Below, in pieces: positions 9,189 to 27,900 of a stretch of DNA of 60,050 bases. Origin of the DNA: Beroe ovata (taxonomy: Eukaryota; Ctenophora; Nuda; Beroida; Beroidae). Positions within the stretch are counted from its first letter, which is position 1. Every line of letters starts with the position of its first letter. The stretch spans positions 1-60,050 of the forward strand of contig CAMPET010000304.1 in assembly GCA_946803715.1 (NCBI GenBank), written 5' to 3'. The translations under genes and the position numbers were made by a program. Below the pieces are notes generated by a model. It had not been told where the DNA came from and ran no database searches. It saw nothing but the letters and a program-made list of their open reading frames with translations.

Positions 9189-10382
9189 CTATCGTCGAGC
9201 TCGGTTGTATGATCTCCCTGGAGAACGGGATCTGCTCCTGGAGTAGGATCGGGACGGAGTTCGCCGTCGCGAGGGAGGGGATCGAGATCGTGATCTGTAC
9301 CTTCTGCTGTGTCTGTGTGAGAGAGAGGGGGTGAAGAAAACATGACTTGTGTGGCAAATCTGGGACCAGTCACAACTTGTGATGGATTAACTACTCTTTT
9401 ACTCTCATCCAAGTTGTTAGAGTATAAACCAGCTAAGAGGAAATCAGGGTAGAAATGAGTAGTTCACCCCTCTATCTCACCTGGGTGGAGATCTTGATCT
9501 AGACCGGGAGTAGCTTCTCCTGCTCCCCCTCCCTCCTCCGCCATACCCCCGTCCTCCTCCATAGCCCCTCCCTCCCCCATAACGGGGCATGGTGGGCCGG
9601 CCCATGTACTGCCCAGGGGTAGGGGTGTGCGGGCGTTTCGTCACTGAGAAATCAACACGGATCTTCTTCCCTGGAGCAGGAAGATATCGTGAGAAATAAG
9701 AGAAGGGGATCAAAAAAATCTGACTGTTCAGTGTTCATGTTCTCGGAAAACTACGATTCTCTCTCACCATCAATCTCCAGACCATTGGTCTCCTCCTTGG
9801 CAGTTGCAGCGTCCTCCGAATTAGCAAAGTAGACAAACCCAAAGCCCCGTGACATTCCAGACTTCCTATCGTGGATAATCATCGCATCGTCAATCTTACC
9901 ATACTTGTCAAATACTCGACGGAGCTCACGGTCTGTTGTGTCGAGATTCAGACCAAACACCCCTGCAAAAAGACAATAATGATCGATATGCATGGTGTAT
10001 TTCTTGTTGTATCATTGTGGTATATGAGGAAAAAGACCCCACAAAATATGAGGTCCTCACCAATAACTTTGGATGGTGGCGGCATGTCTCTGTCACCGAC
10101 ATGTCTCTTTCTATTGGACAGTGGAGACACGCTGCGACTTCTGTGTCTGCTTCGAGATCGCGAATAACTGAGCAGAGGTCATTACAGATAATTACAGATA
10201 ATACTGATTACAGATAATACTGAAAATACAGATCATTAAGTTTCCGGGAATGCGGAACAATGGAAGTCGGTTCAACTTTTTGGACAAATGCCAGGATCAT
10301 CTCACCTCTTTGAGCTCCTGTCTCGCGATCTCGATCTGCTGTAACTCCTACTGTAGCTCCGTGATCGTGATCGCGATGGCAT
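9189..10382 (-). CDS. TRA2: Transformer-2-like SR splicing regulator
   Basis: A 227-aa nuclear pre-mRNA splicing regulator (TRA2A/TRA2B type) that binds GAA-rich exonic enhancers. Exons: 10306-10382, 10061-10167, 9768-9962, 9481-9670 and 9189-9303, with all phases consistent. The domain order is RS1 ([20 protein letters not shown]), then an RRM with RNP2 VFGLNL and RNP1 RGFGFVYF. The Tra2-specific linker follows ([16 protein letters not shown]), then a glycine-rich stretch ([16 protein letters not shown]), and RS2 ends in RSYNRARR. The RS1-RRM-RS2 arrangement and the linker separate it from SRSF proteins. It is in the same orientation as ANKRD49. Confidence 0.95.
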
Positions 10383-11521
10383 CGTGCTGAGAAGTGGTGT
10401 CAGTGGTGTCAGTTATACTCCGGAATTGGTAAGTTTATAAATGATTATCAAAAATTCAGTGTTTTGCATTCATTCATCTTATTAACTTGCTCTTTCAGCT
10501 CTAAGAAATGCAGACAAGATTCAATACCGATGCAAATAGTTTATGAAGGTGCAAACACAAGGTTTATTAATCATGTCAAGTAGCGGTAACACAAGTATTG
10601 ATCCACGTACACTCACCAACGGAATATTCTTCACCACGATTTCTAAAAATCTTCATAAATCTTCATTTCTTTACTTAAATCTTCATTATTACGAAATTTT
10701 CATGTACGCAGTATGCATGGTTTCTACTTCTATCGCATAAGACACTAAATTTTTCTTCATTCTCTTCGAAATTCCCAAAAATATTCTTCGATCTTTGATC
10801 TTCTTATGAAATGGTTTCAAGTCAACATAAGTGAGACAATTAAACGACAACTGATTTACACTTCTGCCAGAAATATGGACCTTTCACTGCTCTCACCTGT
10901 CTTGAAGCTTTGAATCTGTCTTTCCTATAAAAACAGTTTTATCATTATTGGGAACATTAGTAGCTTTTCATTATTGGGAACTTGAGTAATTAGGGGAGCA
11001 CATCTGTGATAAATCAAATCCGAAATCCCTCAATAAACCCAATAAAACACTGGCTCCCTTGAAAGTACCATTTCATAAAACAACGAATTACTACATAGAT
11101 ACTACAGAAGTAAACATAACTGAAAGTTTGCTTGTCCAGTCACCAATACACTCTAATGAAACCTCGATTACTAATTACTCAGAAAAAGGTGTCAATCATC
11201 ATATCAATTTGTAGATAGACTAGAATCAGCGTGAATGGCAAATAATATTTACATTGATTCAACGAATTTAAAACAATAAACTGTAAATTTATCAAATAAG
11301 CGTAATCTTTTCTGTGAAGCTAAAGACTGTGCCTGAGAAGTGAAAATTTAAATTTGGGGACTCTTATAATACAATCTGAGGTTCAAATGATGAGAACAGA
11401 TCTGTGCAGACAGCTATGAAATAAACATTTAGAATAAATGACCATACAAGCATATGTTCACGTGAATGATTGTAAATAATCTGCAATGAGGGTTATTGAA
11501 AGGGGACTAAAATCTTAGAAT
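10383..11521. other. 1.1-kb spacer without recognised gene
   Basis: AT-rich sequence between the TRA2 start and the TMED2 stop. It presumably contains the TRA2 promoter and TMED2 3' UTR. A doubled GTGGTGTCA motif lies at about 10393-10410, just upstream of the TRA2 ATG. Only short random frames are present. Confidence 0.5.
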
Positions 11522-12298
11522 CTAAATAACCCTTCTAACTTCAAAGAACCTTTTGATATAGTAAATTTGTCCAATGGTCATACATAAAAGGAGGGAAAAC
11601 TCAAAGAAAGCCCATATTACAACTCTGCGATTTGTGTTCCTGTTAATTTCTCCATGAGCATTATCTCTTATTTCCATGTAGTCTTGCTCCTCCTTAACTT
11701 CCCTTAACTGATTGCGTAGGTCGCCAATCATAGCTGAAATGAAAGGAAGTTGTATGACTTGAAAAGGTCAACATTGACCTAAGTTTCATCACCAAAATAC
11801 TTACTCTTAATTTTTCTATCATCATCACTCATGTCGGAGGAATCATCATCTCTTGGCTGCACAGTGATCAATTTAAACTTCAACATTTTTGGTGTCACAG
11901 TGGACATAGCATTGCTGAAGCAATAGTAATATTTTCCACCAGTTGAAGCAGAAAATCTGAATCTCCCTTCAGTTTCAGAGTTGGCTGAATACAAGGTATT
12001 CCCAAGGGGGTCTGCTAGTTTCACATCAATATCAAGGAATCCTCCCTCTGCCACTTCAAATGAGAGCCTGCAAATAATCAATTGGTCAAGACTACTTTTA
12101 GTACTGCATCATGTCAATACTTCATGTATCAAACAAAACCTCAAATTTCAAATAAAAGCACTGAGACCACAACTCTTACCCTGCTTTCTGATTGGGAACA
12201 AGGGTTTCATAGAAACACTCCTCAGCTTTAGCATCTAGGTACAGCATGTATGCATAGTGGAGTGGGAGTAACACAGCTAGTAAAACTATTGATCTCAT
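11522..12298 (-). CDS. TMED2: TMED2-like p24 cargo receptor (COPI/COPII vesicle protein)
   Basis: A type I membrane protein of 197 aa in the early secretory pathway. Exons: 12180-12298 (signal peptide MRSIVLLAVLLPLHYAYM, then the GOLD start AEECFYETL), 11805-12067 (LSFEVAEGGFLDIDV, FCFSN-like YYCFSNAMSTVTPKM) and 11522-11733. The GOLD domain is followed by a coiled coil (QLREVKEEQDYMEIRD), one transmembrane helix (VVIWAFFEFSLLLCMTIGQIYY) and the short tail KRFFEVRRVI. That tail, with its FF and dibasic COP-binding signals, is nearly identical to vertebrate TMED2 (p24 beta), which is why I name it so. Phases close at both introns (2 and 1). Confidence 0.95.
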
Positions 12299-13671
12299 CC
12301 TAATAATGGGAGGGTCAATGATGATTGAATGTCGTATTCCTCAATAGAACAACTAGAATATAGTCAGGAAAGGTTGAGCTCCTAGCATGCCCTAACTAAA
12401 GATTCCAAATTATGAGCACAGGGTAGAATTTTAACTTGCATCCAATATGATGCATCATCCACTCATTGTCACTCTTCTCACCAACAGTAAAATTTCTCAA
12501 CACAGATTACATAGAATCACTAGTATGTCAACAGATTGATTTCCAGATCTAACTCCACCAATAAATTGTCAGAGTGTAGACACCAACATGAAGGATAGAT
12601 CCACCAATAAAGAGGAAATGTAAATATTATAAAATAAATGATTCGAACGAAAATCGAATTATTGCGATTCTGAGCCGCGCACAGTCTCTACACATCAGTT
12701 TTTCCGTCAAACGTCCATTTAAATTTGCTCATGTTATCTATTCCCGCTCTACGTGACCTGAATACTCCGCGCGCGCGCTAAACATTGCCGTGATTTAAGA
12801 CTTTTTACTTCATTAAGCAAAATAAGGGGCCGCGGAAAGCGCCCGCGCAATCGCAAGCTGCACTGCAGCGCAGCAACAACAGATAAACATGAACATGTTT
12901 CATGCTATTTCAATTTTGGCCTAATCCTTCGACGCGATGAAGACGCAACCAGTAACCACTGCGCGCAAGAGACAATGACCAGATATCATTTGGCAAATCA
13001 TGTTTACGCGCTGCGTGACCCAAATACTTATCGCGCTGCGCGTCTCCGTGGTCTCCTTTTCACGACTTTCCTGTTCACCGAGTAAATAAGGGGCGCAATG
13101 TGTGCACAGCAAATCATAACAGAAGCGATAACACTATGATGGGCTTTTCAATTAAGGGTGGTTATAGAACTTACATGATATGTCTGTTTATGTCACATAT
13201 CAAAAGCAATTTCGTATTTATTGACCAGGTTTTGATTTCCCATTGCCATTCTTAATGCCGTGTTGTCTTCAGGACATTCTCACATTTTCAAGCCCAATGG
13301 CAACTTTATTTAGTGCTTAGTTTAGTTCTTTATTGACAACAACTTTTGCTTATAAAGCCTCGTGACTATTGTTGATTGTGAAATGTACTATGAAAATATG
13401 GTAATTTGTGGACCTTACTACCTTCATTCAGGATGGCTAACTAGTGATGTGGGACGCTGGGGAATTTGGTTGACCTCCATTGTTCATCATGGAATCTATC
13501 AAATTAACCAACTTCAAACATGATACATGCTAAATGTATCCTACAGCAATATTCAATTTCCCTGGTTCCAACCTATCCTATCACAATGTTGGGTTAGTTG
13601 AACATTCAGTAAATTCTAAGGTTTAGATTCATCTCGCATCATTTCTCCATCTTATACCCATGTAATTCCAG
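12299..13671. other. divergent intergenic region with MITE remnants between TMED2 and HIPK
   Basis: The region lies between TMED2 (minus) and HIPK (plus) and probably holds both promoters. It contains a degraded family-B fragment (about 12745-12850, GACCTGAATACTCCGCGCGCG), a degraded family-A right half (about 12920-12998, ACTGCGCGCAAGAG) and an intact family-B copy (13002-13108). The first coding exon of HIPK must also lie here or further left, but I could not place it. Confidence 0.55.
13002..13108. mobile_element. MITE family B copy (107 bp) with 9-bp target duplication
   Basis: It begins GTTTACGCGCTGCGTGACCC and ends GGGGCGCAATGTGTGCACA, and matches the copies at 28332 and 51720 along its length (CCAAATACTT, CTGCGCGTCTCCGTGG, TCACGACTTTCCTGTTCACC). 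Flanking direct repeats are GCAAATCAT at 12993-13001 and 13109-13117. It landed directly at the right edge of an older family-A remnant. The 9-bp duplication suggests a Mutator-like transposase. Confidence 0.82.
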
Positions 13672-19019
<5,348 letters not shown>

Positions 19020-21915
19020 CGAGCCAATCATAGCACGAGAAGGTGGGGAATGGGCCAATCAGAGTGCGTGGTTCTCGACCAATCAGAGAGTGCACATAAT
19101 AAGTGGCTGAATCTCTAGAGCAATTTATGTGTGCGTTGTGTGTGTTGGTGGTGAAAATGGGTGATATATCCAAACACGTGCTTACATACAGACACGCGCT
19201 CACAGACACATACAATATACATACACGCGTGTTTGTGTGTACGGTAGTGGAGGGTAGTGGATGTTCACCCTTTAGTTACACATAAAGGATGTGTTGTTTC
19301 GCACGTTTGAAATCTTAGATAAGCTGCAAAACAACTGCTTAATTATCTACATACCACCTTAGAATAAATAACTAAAACTTATAAAATAATTTTCTTGGAT
19401 ATTACACACGAACTGGTTTTATACTATAGATATATATTTGCTTAAGTAGTCAGATCTTCAGATTTCATACAGTAGAGAGAAAGAGAGATGCGAGCACCCT
19501 GTTTTTTGCTGTTGCTTCACATTTCAACTCGAAATTGTTGCTCAAAACATGGTTGTTGCTAAGGAACATTCACAACAACTGCAGATTGTTTTTCTGCTCT
19601 GGTGTATTATATGAGTTAGAAGCAGAATGTATTGTTAAGACCCCTCTATATTTATTGTTTACCTCATGGGATTAATTAGGAACTCTTGGACTGAGCAGAG
19701 CAACAATTACCCTCAACCACTTAACCTTGCCATGTGTTCACCACGAGGGAACGCGTTGTTTTTTCCCTCAGTCTGAGTTTCATTAATGGGAATATATCGG
19801 GATATTGTTTGGAAGAAGAGTGTTATGATACGAATAAACCATGCGTTCTCTACGGCAAAAAGATGTTTTCCCGGCGGCGAAAGTAATTTTTTCTCGTTCA
19901 AGCAGTTAGCACTGGAGAAGGCATGGTTTTGTTATACGAGAAATCTTACACAAAGTACTGTAACATAACAATCATAATAGTATTGTATCATGTTAGTCTG
20001 ATTACTGCTATACTACCATTTCTCTTAACGGTTTATAACGTTAAGAGTTGGCAAAGTGGGGTCGAGATAGTAGACCTAGAAGTGTCGTGTAATGTGTATG
20101 TGGAGTATTTAAATTACTTATCATTTTATTAGTATGAACCTTGTTTTTGGAAGGGAAGAATGAAGAAAAGCGCGTACAATTCTTTATACGTAGACAATCT
20201 ATGTTGTTTTTTACGCAAGTCAGGTGGACACTGATGTCCTTTGAGCGAATGGAACTGAAATTCTTGTTTCTTTGGAAGATGATGCCATTTATACTGTGTT
20301 ATGTGAGAAGCATGTGCAAAAGTTTCATCTGCTAGAAGTGAAATTTTGTTAGAGTTTTTGTTGCATATCTGATCGTATCCAATATATGATAGAAGTTCAC
20401 AACCCTTTTCCGTTTCTGCTTTTTATCCAGTTTTATATTCCTAGAAAATAGCTACTTCAACAGCTTTACTGTAATAAAGGTTAAAAGTGTACCAAAGGTT
20501 TCACAATATCAAGGGAAACATGGATCGACTCATAGATTGAATAGTCAAACCTTAAAAGTGGACATCTTGTTTCTTGATTACAATTAATAATATACATACC
20601 TTGTGAAAATCTAATAATATCTCCAAATATATTTGTGTGGTTGAACTACGAGCATGCGTTATTGTAAGTAATATATACACTAACAATTATTATTCAAATT
20701 ATAGATAGCTGTAACGGAGTTATTTGGAAATCATAGTCGGGTGTCAAGACGAATGTTGGATTTTATTCGGTCAATTTTAACTCAGTCATTTTTCAAAAAT
20801 TGACAAAAAATTCAGCTGTGAGGACATTTAATTGACCGAGTACTGCATTCATTGCCTTCATCCTTCGGCATGTTACAGTGAATGATGAAACCTTGAAAGA
20901 AGTAGAATTGTTGTTCTGCAAAAAGTGCAATTATTTCTGTAGTATCTTGGGTGTACAACATCACATAGTGTGATGAATACATGTAATTATTGAGAGCATC
21001 CGGAGTTATTTCTCAGTTTTACATCACAATATCCTCGTTTTCCTTGTCGCCCACCAGAAAAGGACGTTTTAATAAAAGGATGTGAAAATGGACGTATTAT
21101 TCCGGTCGACAGTTCTAGGCGCGCGCGTTGAGAAGATGATTTGGCGCGCGCGCACCGCATTAATGCTTTGAGCGCGCGACAAAATCAAATTTCAAACCCC
21201 GCGCCTTACTCATTGTACTCTAAAACTTTGGTACAGCAAATCCAAAATGGCAAATTGTATAGACTAAGATTTTCCCGTTTACTCCGCTCTAAAACTCACC
21301 CAGCTATTCAAGGAAATCTTCTTCCATCCTGTAATCAAGGTATTAATTATTGTCCAAGATATGAATTATCTAGCATATAATAACCATAAAAAAGCATGAT
21401 AAAGCATAACCAATACATCGTATAAATGTAATAAGTTGAGGTTTAAATAGATCATTGTAACAATCGTCTATGACAAGAATCAACGGTGACACACAAATCA
21501 ATATCTGCACATTTTATCCTTCATCACTGAAACATGTGCTCATTATTTCTGATCAAAAACGCAACAAATACCCAATAGGAAGATCATCCAATAAATATCA
21601 ATGTTCAGAATGCAAAAACTTAAATATCGAAAAACAAAACTAAGGCAATTATAGTAAAGAAGATGCCTACAGTATAAAGACAGAAACTAAAATACAAAAA
21701 CATGCCAAGATGAAGGATTCAAGGGTGCATTGAATAGGGGTTGGAATTCATTCAAGTCCATTGAACATTCGAACTAAGACCTTTTCCAAAGACCATGTAT
21801 TTCCGATTTCAAGGTCGCTCATTCTTGCTAGATCACCACAGTAATTGGCAGAAAACCCTTGCTGCTTCTATGACAACACTGATGCTACAATAGATGACAT
21901 CACTTGATGACATCA
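19020..21915. other. 2.9-kb convergent spacer; HIPK 3' UTR
   Basis: The space between the HIPK stop and the end of M6PR, which are convergent. A poly(A) signal AATAAA lies at 19363-19368, and others occur further on. Frames of 60 to 80 codons in this stretch show no domain or splice support. A GCGCGC-rich patch at about 21115-21180 looks like a degraded inverted-repeat element. I see no gene. Confidence 0.5.
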
Positions 21916-24900
21916 TCACTGAATTATCAATCGTTCATCATCGTCATCAGTGATGTCAGTGATGTCTAGCCTCCCTGACACTGGTAGTCCAGTGCTGTCA
22001 TCAGTGTTCACTCTCTCCTGACAAACAAGAATTGAGAATTGCAGGACCGTCATTGAAATGCTGGTTTTTGATCGGTGGAAAGAGTGCAAATACTCTATCA
22101 CAGCTGATGGAATGAATTGAAATACTTGATCGTTATTGGTTGAAAACTTACGAAATTTGCATTGGATCTCCCTCTACATTTGTCGACGACTGCAATCACC
22201 CCGTCCTTGCACTGAAACAATGCAATTTAGAGAGTCTTTACTGAGAAATATTATTTCACGAGGGAGAGAGAGAGCGAATCGAGTGAATTTTTCGCACTCG
22301 AGACTCAGTGCCCGCTTTGCTTTTTCGGGAACATTGTCTTAATGCTAAGACAATATATGCAGCGAATTGGGACAGGCTTAACCACACAAACAAACACACA
22401 ACAAAAGCCAAGTATTTCGCAAGCAGAGATGGTTGGAGATTGACTGTCATTAGCGTTTATAACAAGATAAAATCGGGCAGGGCAACATTGGTCTTAAACA
22501 TGAGAGCTGACCATCGTATACATATGAAATTTATAGCTCAATGTCTAAACTATCCTTTTCAAATTCCAGGTCGAATGACACTGAAAACATCTTACATTAG
22601 TCCAGAATTTGAGATTCGGTATCTGCTCGACTCCTCGTGCTCCAATAACGAATCTACGGTATCCAACGCCCAGAACCATGTAGATTACAGCTACTGCTAA
22701 CAGCCTGAAATCACGGGGGCGACTTTGTAATTCATTCTAACAATCATTCTTTGTTTGCAGATACATGAAAACCATATGTTAGAAACTTGGATAAAATGAA
22801 AGCTTCAAATTCTAAATTCATATTCTCATTGCTCGCCGATTCTTTGAAAACGAACTAAGAAGCTCTCCTCCGAAATCTATGTATGATGTGAGAACTCACT
22901 CAAAGAATACGAGTTTCATAAAATTGGTTTGCCTCCGTATCTTTGGTCCAGTAGCATTTTCAGGGCACACCAAATTCGTTCCCCACTCGAACATGTAGAA
23001 ACAAAAGTAATCGTTCTCATTGGCTTCGTCTAGCAGTGTAGGCTTGCCCTAGGGGAGAGTGCCAATTAGCGTCCATTCAATTAGGAGAAGTACTTGATGT
23101 TAGGTTGATTTACTTATTAACCTATGTTAATATGTGGCTAGATATCATGGAGAAGGGGAATTTTCTCAAAAAACGGTTCTATGAGTCCCTTTTTGTGTCG
23201 AGAGAGACAGGTTTTGGAAACTTTTGTAACAAGAACCGCAATTTTGTGCAATGGAATTCGGTATTACGTCACGATGCACGTTTTATCGTATTGGATTTCT
23301 CAACAGGACAAGATAATTGCTTTTAATGGAATTCGCAAGAAAAAAATGATTAAATAAACCACCGTGGAAATATATCGCACAGAAATGCTAAGTTTTCCAA
23401 ATCCTGATTGGGATCCATACTTCTCACGGTTGTGTTGACATATTGATTGTGCATATTTGTGTCTACGTAGACACAAGGCTTATCAATGTCAGGACGTAAT
23501 TCAATTCGCATTATCATACGACAGTGCTCAGAAATGGGGCAGTCACGGAATAGAGCAGTCAAGGAAAGCCTAGAAACGCCAAAATTGGTGTCAAGAAAAT
23601 GCGGTGTCAGGTTAAAGTGCTGTCAGGGTTGAGTGGTGTCAAGAAAATGCGGTGTCAGGTTAAAGTGGTGTTAGGTTGAGATGTTGTCCGGTTGAAGTGG
23701 TGTCAGGGACAATGTGGAGTTAGGTTGAAGTGGTGTCAGGGACAAAGTGGTGTCAACTCACTATTCCAGCGTTAGGATCACACACAAATAGGATCTGTGC
23801 TTTTCTTTGTGTCTGGTTACAATGCGACCTGTACGGCGTCCCACCTCCAAACACCAAATTCACCCACATTTCTGAAAAAAGAAGCTTTTGGAAAGAATGA
23901 TAAGTCGTCATATTTTACTTGAAATATTGCTCGAATAGTCAATTACTTGACTTGATGAGGGTTAAAACTTCTGCATTAGCAGACTTCATCCCATCTTGCG
24001 ATTGAAACTCAGAAATTAGAACACTTAGATTCTAAGCTAAAAACAAGTACACCACTAATATCACTTGAAAAACCACTCGACCTTACTCCGATTTAAACGT
24101 CTAATATATTCAGAGCTATTCACCACAGTATTGTGATCGACCAAGTTAGTGTCGAACAACGCCCATGGTTTTGTGTGCAAGAAGAGAATTATCATGATTC
24201 TTGAGCTTCACGCAGTCCCAGAAAAACATATATAATATGCAAGACCATAAATATATTCGACACGTTGTTCAGCAGCACATTTTTTGATTGCAAAAGTCGG
24301 GCGCACACTTTATGATATAGTTTTTTGGTAATGTGTTCTCAATTATTGTCTTCTCCGCCATTTCATTACTATAACTCAACCTACATGAAGATTGAAGAAG
24401 CATTGAATTATAACGAAATCCAATTAACTTTAGCATTTCTTTTGCTATGCTTAGCACACTGACTTTCTTTTCGGTACAAACTCAAAGTTGAAAATAAATA
24501 AAACATTTCATCGGGTTTTGATGAAACCACTCCTCGAGCTTCGTCAATATCGCAATCCATGAACTCAGGAGGGACTTTTTCTAGGAGTCCACAACAAAAA
24601 GATCTAACTTTACGAATTGCGACCAATTGGGCACAGAGAACTCCAATTATCCCTTCCCTAGATTGAGAGAGAGAAGTTTTTGTGCACATAAGAAATGAAT
24701 TTACTGAGAGTAGTTGATATACGCACAGGGCGACCCCTCACTCAGACTCAATGTTAACGTGATTTTCGTTAGTTGTGTCTTCTCACCTATAGCAATCCAT
24801 CGGAATTTGAACTATAACCTATGCTCGAATCTCACACATTCACGACTCTCTCAGAGCATGGTTCGTTTCCTCGTTGCCCTAGCAACAGTCTCCTTTTCAA

Positions 24901-27900
24901 CCGAAACATTGCAACCCAGCAAACACTACGACCCAGCAATTCCTGCGGTGAACGGGCGCATCCCAAAGTGCCATACCCTACCGACACGGGAGCATATCCC
25001 ATCTCGATCAACTGGTGATGGCCTTCTTGCCTTGCTCGGTGAATTGGGCAACGACACGACTCAGGTAATGAAGGAAAATCTCAAATGTCTGATGGCATCA
25101 ACTTGGCAATCAATTCTCCTAAACTTTGAGTAATATCCGCTGAGAACTGCCTAGCAACTGCCCATTTATCTGCCCACAAAATCAACGAAAGCACTCTCTC
25201 CCCCAGATGTGTGGGTTTGTAGAGGAGCAGGTATGCCCGGGGTGTGCCAACACAGTCGGGATGTGCTTTCTACCTCGGGACGACGTCACGTGTGACGGTA
25301 TATCCCAGTGTCTGACGGACGAGTGCGGTTGTGCCGGTGTGTTCAAATGTCGCGATCTAATCGGATGCATCTCGTTGGAGAACGTGTGTGATGGAGAGAG
25401 TGATTGTAGGGACGGGAGTGACGAGGCGATGTGTGTGGGAGCGGGATGGAGGGTGTCGTGTGGGGGGAATAGCAGCTTGGCTGCGGATCTCGAGAACTCA
25501 GGGAATGACAGTTTGGTGATGGAGGTGAATTCCAAGGCGTGGTGTGAGAGTGAGCGAGATGATAAGTGTGAGGTAGTCGGCCGCGATTTGGATTGCGAAG
25601 CGGAAAGCGACGCTGATCTCGTTACAAACTTGAAGAAATGCCAGGATATCATAATCCCGCTTCTCCAAGTAAACTCGCGATTCTGGACAAACTCCTGGCA
25701 TAGCAGCAACTATATCAAGGTAAAGTTAACTTGCAAGAGAGTGTGCACCGCTCTTGACCACCTCTGTGACGAGCTGTTTCTTGACACAACCAGGGAGGAA
25801 ATGGTCGTCGACTGCAAAGCACCGGTGGACATCGCTCGTCCGGAGGATCCTCTTGAAACAGTGCCCTATGTCAAGATGTGCGATGGGATTCATGATTGTT
25901 CAACCTCATTTGACGAGATGAGCTGTTCAGGGAGATCGTACTGTAGCAATGGAAATGATAATAAGCCTGTGATCTGGGTACCGGAGAGGTTGAAATGTAA
26001 CGGATATAAGAATTGTGACAATGGTAATGACGAATGTCACGGGTGTTCGGGGACACACAACAAACTCATGCTCCAAGTAATTGAACTCCGTATAATTGCT
26101 GTTTTTCTCATCATCCTCATTACCTATCTCAACATCCGTCTCTTCATCTCCAAGTGCTCTGGGTGTGCATTTCCAAACGACAGAGCTATACCTAGCTTTT
26201 TGTCCATGCAACTGGCAGTTTACAATATTCTAATGGCAGTGTTCCTCGGATCGACCGTTCTTAGAAAGTTGGAGTTTTGCGGAGAATCGAGCACTGACTG
26301 GAGGTTTGAAACCAAGTGTCAGTTTATTGGGGCCATGTTCAATGTGTCCTATCACGGGTCTCTGATAGCTGTCCTGGTCATTGGTCTGGATCATTATCTG
26401 AAGTCAAAGAAGAGGAGTCTATCTATGTCCTATTTAGCTGGGATATCCACTCTTTTGGGTATAGCCAATCTGTTACAAGCATTTGTCCCAACATTCCCGC
26501 TACAGATTATGCATGAAACGTTCAGGAATGATATCATTTTCACGGGCAACAACCCGTTTATTGTCGACAACAAAAACATGAAAAATGTAGATATTGTTTC
26601 ACAGCTATTTTCCAGGTACTTCAATGAAGAAGCCATTCACAGCACGAATGAAATGCTAGCTGAACTACGCAGCATCACTAACAAACCAGAGATATTTGAT
26701 TATGTTGATGTTCCCTACTACAGTTTCGTACCTATTTGTGTCCATGATATGTATGGATACAGCAAAGTGAGCCAATACTTTAAGATGTGCTACATCATTG
26801 CACTCTCAGTGATTGTCATGATACTTGCCGGGCTCTTGCTTGCTATTTTGGTGAGCAAAATAAAGATTAAGAAGCCTGGAAATGATATGATGGATTCAAA
26901 TGAGGGTGAGAAGACTGATCAGTGGTCAAAAGACACAACAAAAGCCACATATAATGAGGAGCCAAACCAACAAAAACCAGAGTTTGATACCCTGGATTAT
27001 GATAAACCAGTCACCAATTCTGCAAAGATCTCAACAATATTGATCTTGGTTGGTCAATTGTTAGTTTGGGTCCCTTACCTTGGACTGAATATTTATTTCT
27101 TTGCCACAAAGAATCCAGTTCCACACAATCTATATGAGTATACTGCAATCATTCTCTTTCCAATAAATGGAATTTTAAGTCCAATTTTCATCCTTTTAAA
27201 GATCTCAAGTTTCAAGGAAAAGCTTATACGACGCAGAGAAATGAAGATTCTTGCCAAGGAAGAGATAAGGATGAGGCATCTCCTCACAGATGTTGAGCTA
27301 AGTGTACAAACCATTGATACAGTTGCAATTGAGCAGGAATATGAGAATGATCCAGAGAAAACAGTGCAAGGAGCAACTGTGGCCGATGTAACTCTTTGTG
27401 AAATATTGAATATACAGCCAACAAAGTTACAAACTGTTTATGAAAATCCAACCAAGTGTTGAAATATATAAAGCACAGAATTGAATCATGAAGTAAATGC
27501 CAAGACTGATGTTTTTCTAGGACAATTCGATATGGTTGCTTGTTAAAAGCTGGGCTGCCATGCGAGACAGTTTTCTTACCTCCACCATGACGAGCAATGA
27601 TCTCTGTTCCTACAACATGAACTTCTGGATCTGCTTCATCTGACTCTGAACTGGTTTGTACTATAGCATCGCCAGCAATGTCAGGTGTGATGGGAATGTT
27701 TTGCTCCCCACAAAGAGCAATGTGATACTCCCATTTACTTTCTGATGCAATGAATCTGAAATTCAACAAAGTTGCAGTGACACAGTATTATAAACATGGG
27801 TTTAAAGATGGACAAGCTAGATATCTTACGGGGTTTTTGCTAATCCTAGTGAAGTAAGGTCATATTTCCAAGGGTCATCATTGTCATTCTGCTTGCATCT

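Noticed and set aside
23350-23562. 70-codon minus-strand frame between two M6PR exons
   Set aside because: The M6PR exons on either side join directly in phase 0 into a known lectin sequence, so this stretch is intron.
24408-24689. 94-codon minus-strand frame in front of the M6PR lectin exon
   Set aside because: It first looked like the missing M6PR N-terminus, but the exons at 27580-27755 and 27830-27969 supply that part with exact phase and family match. The frame is intronic and has no domain.
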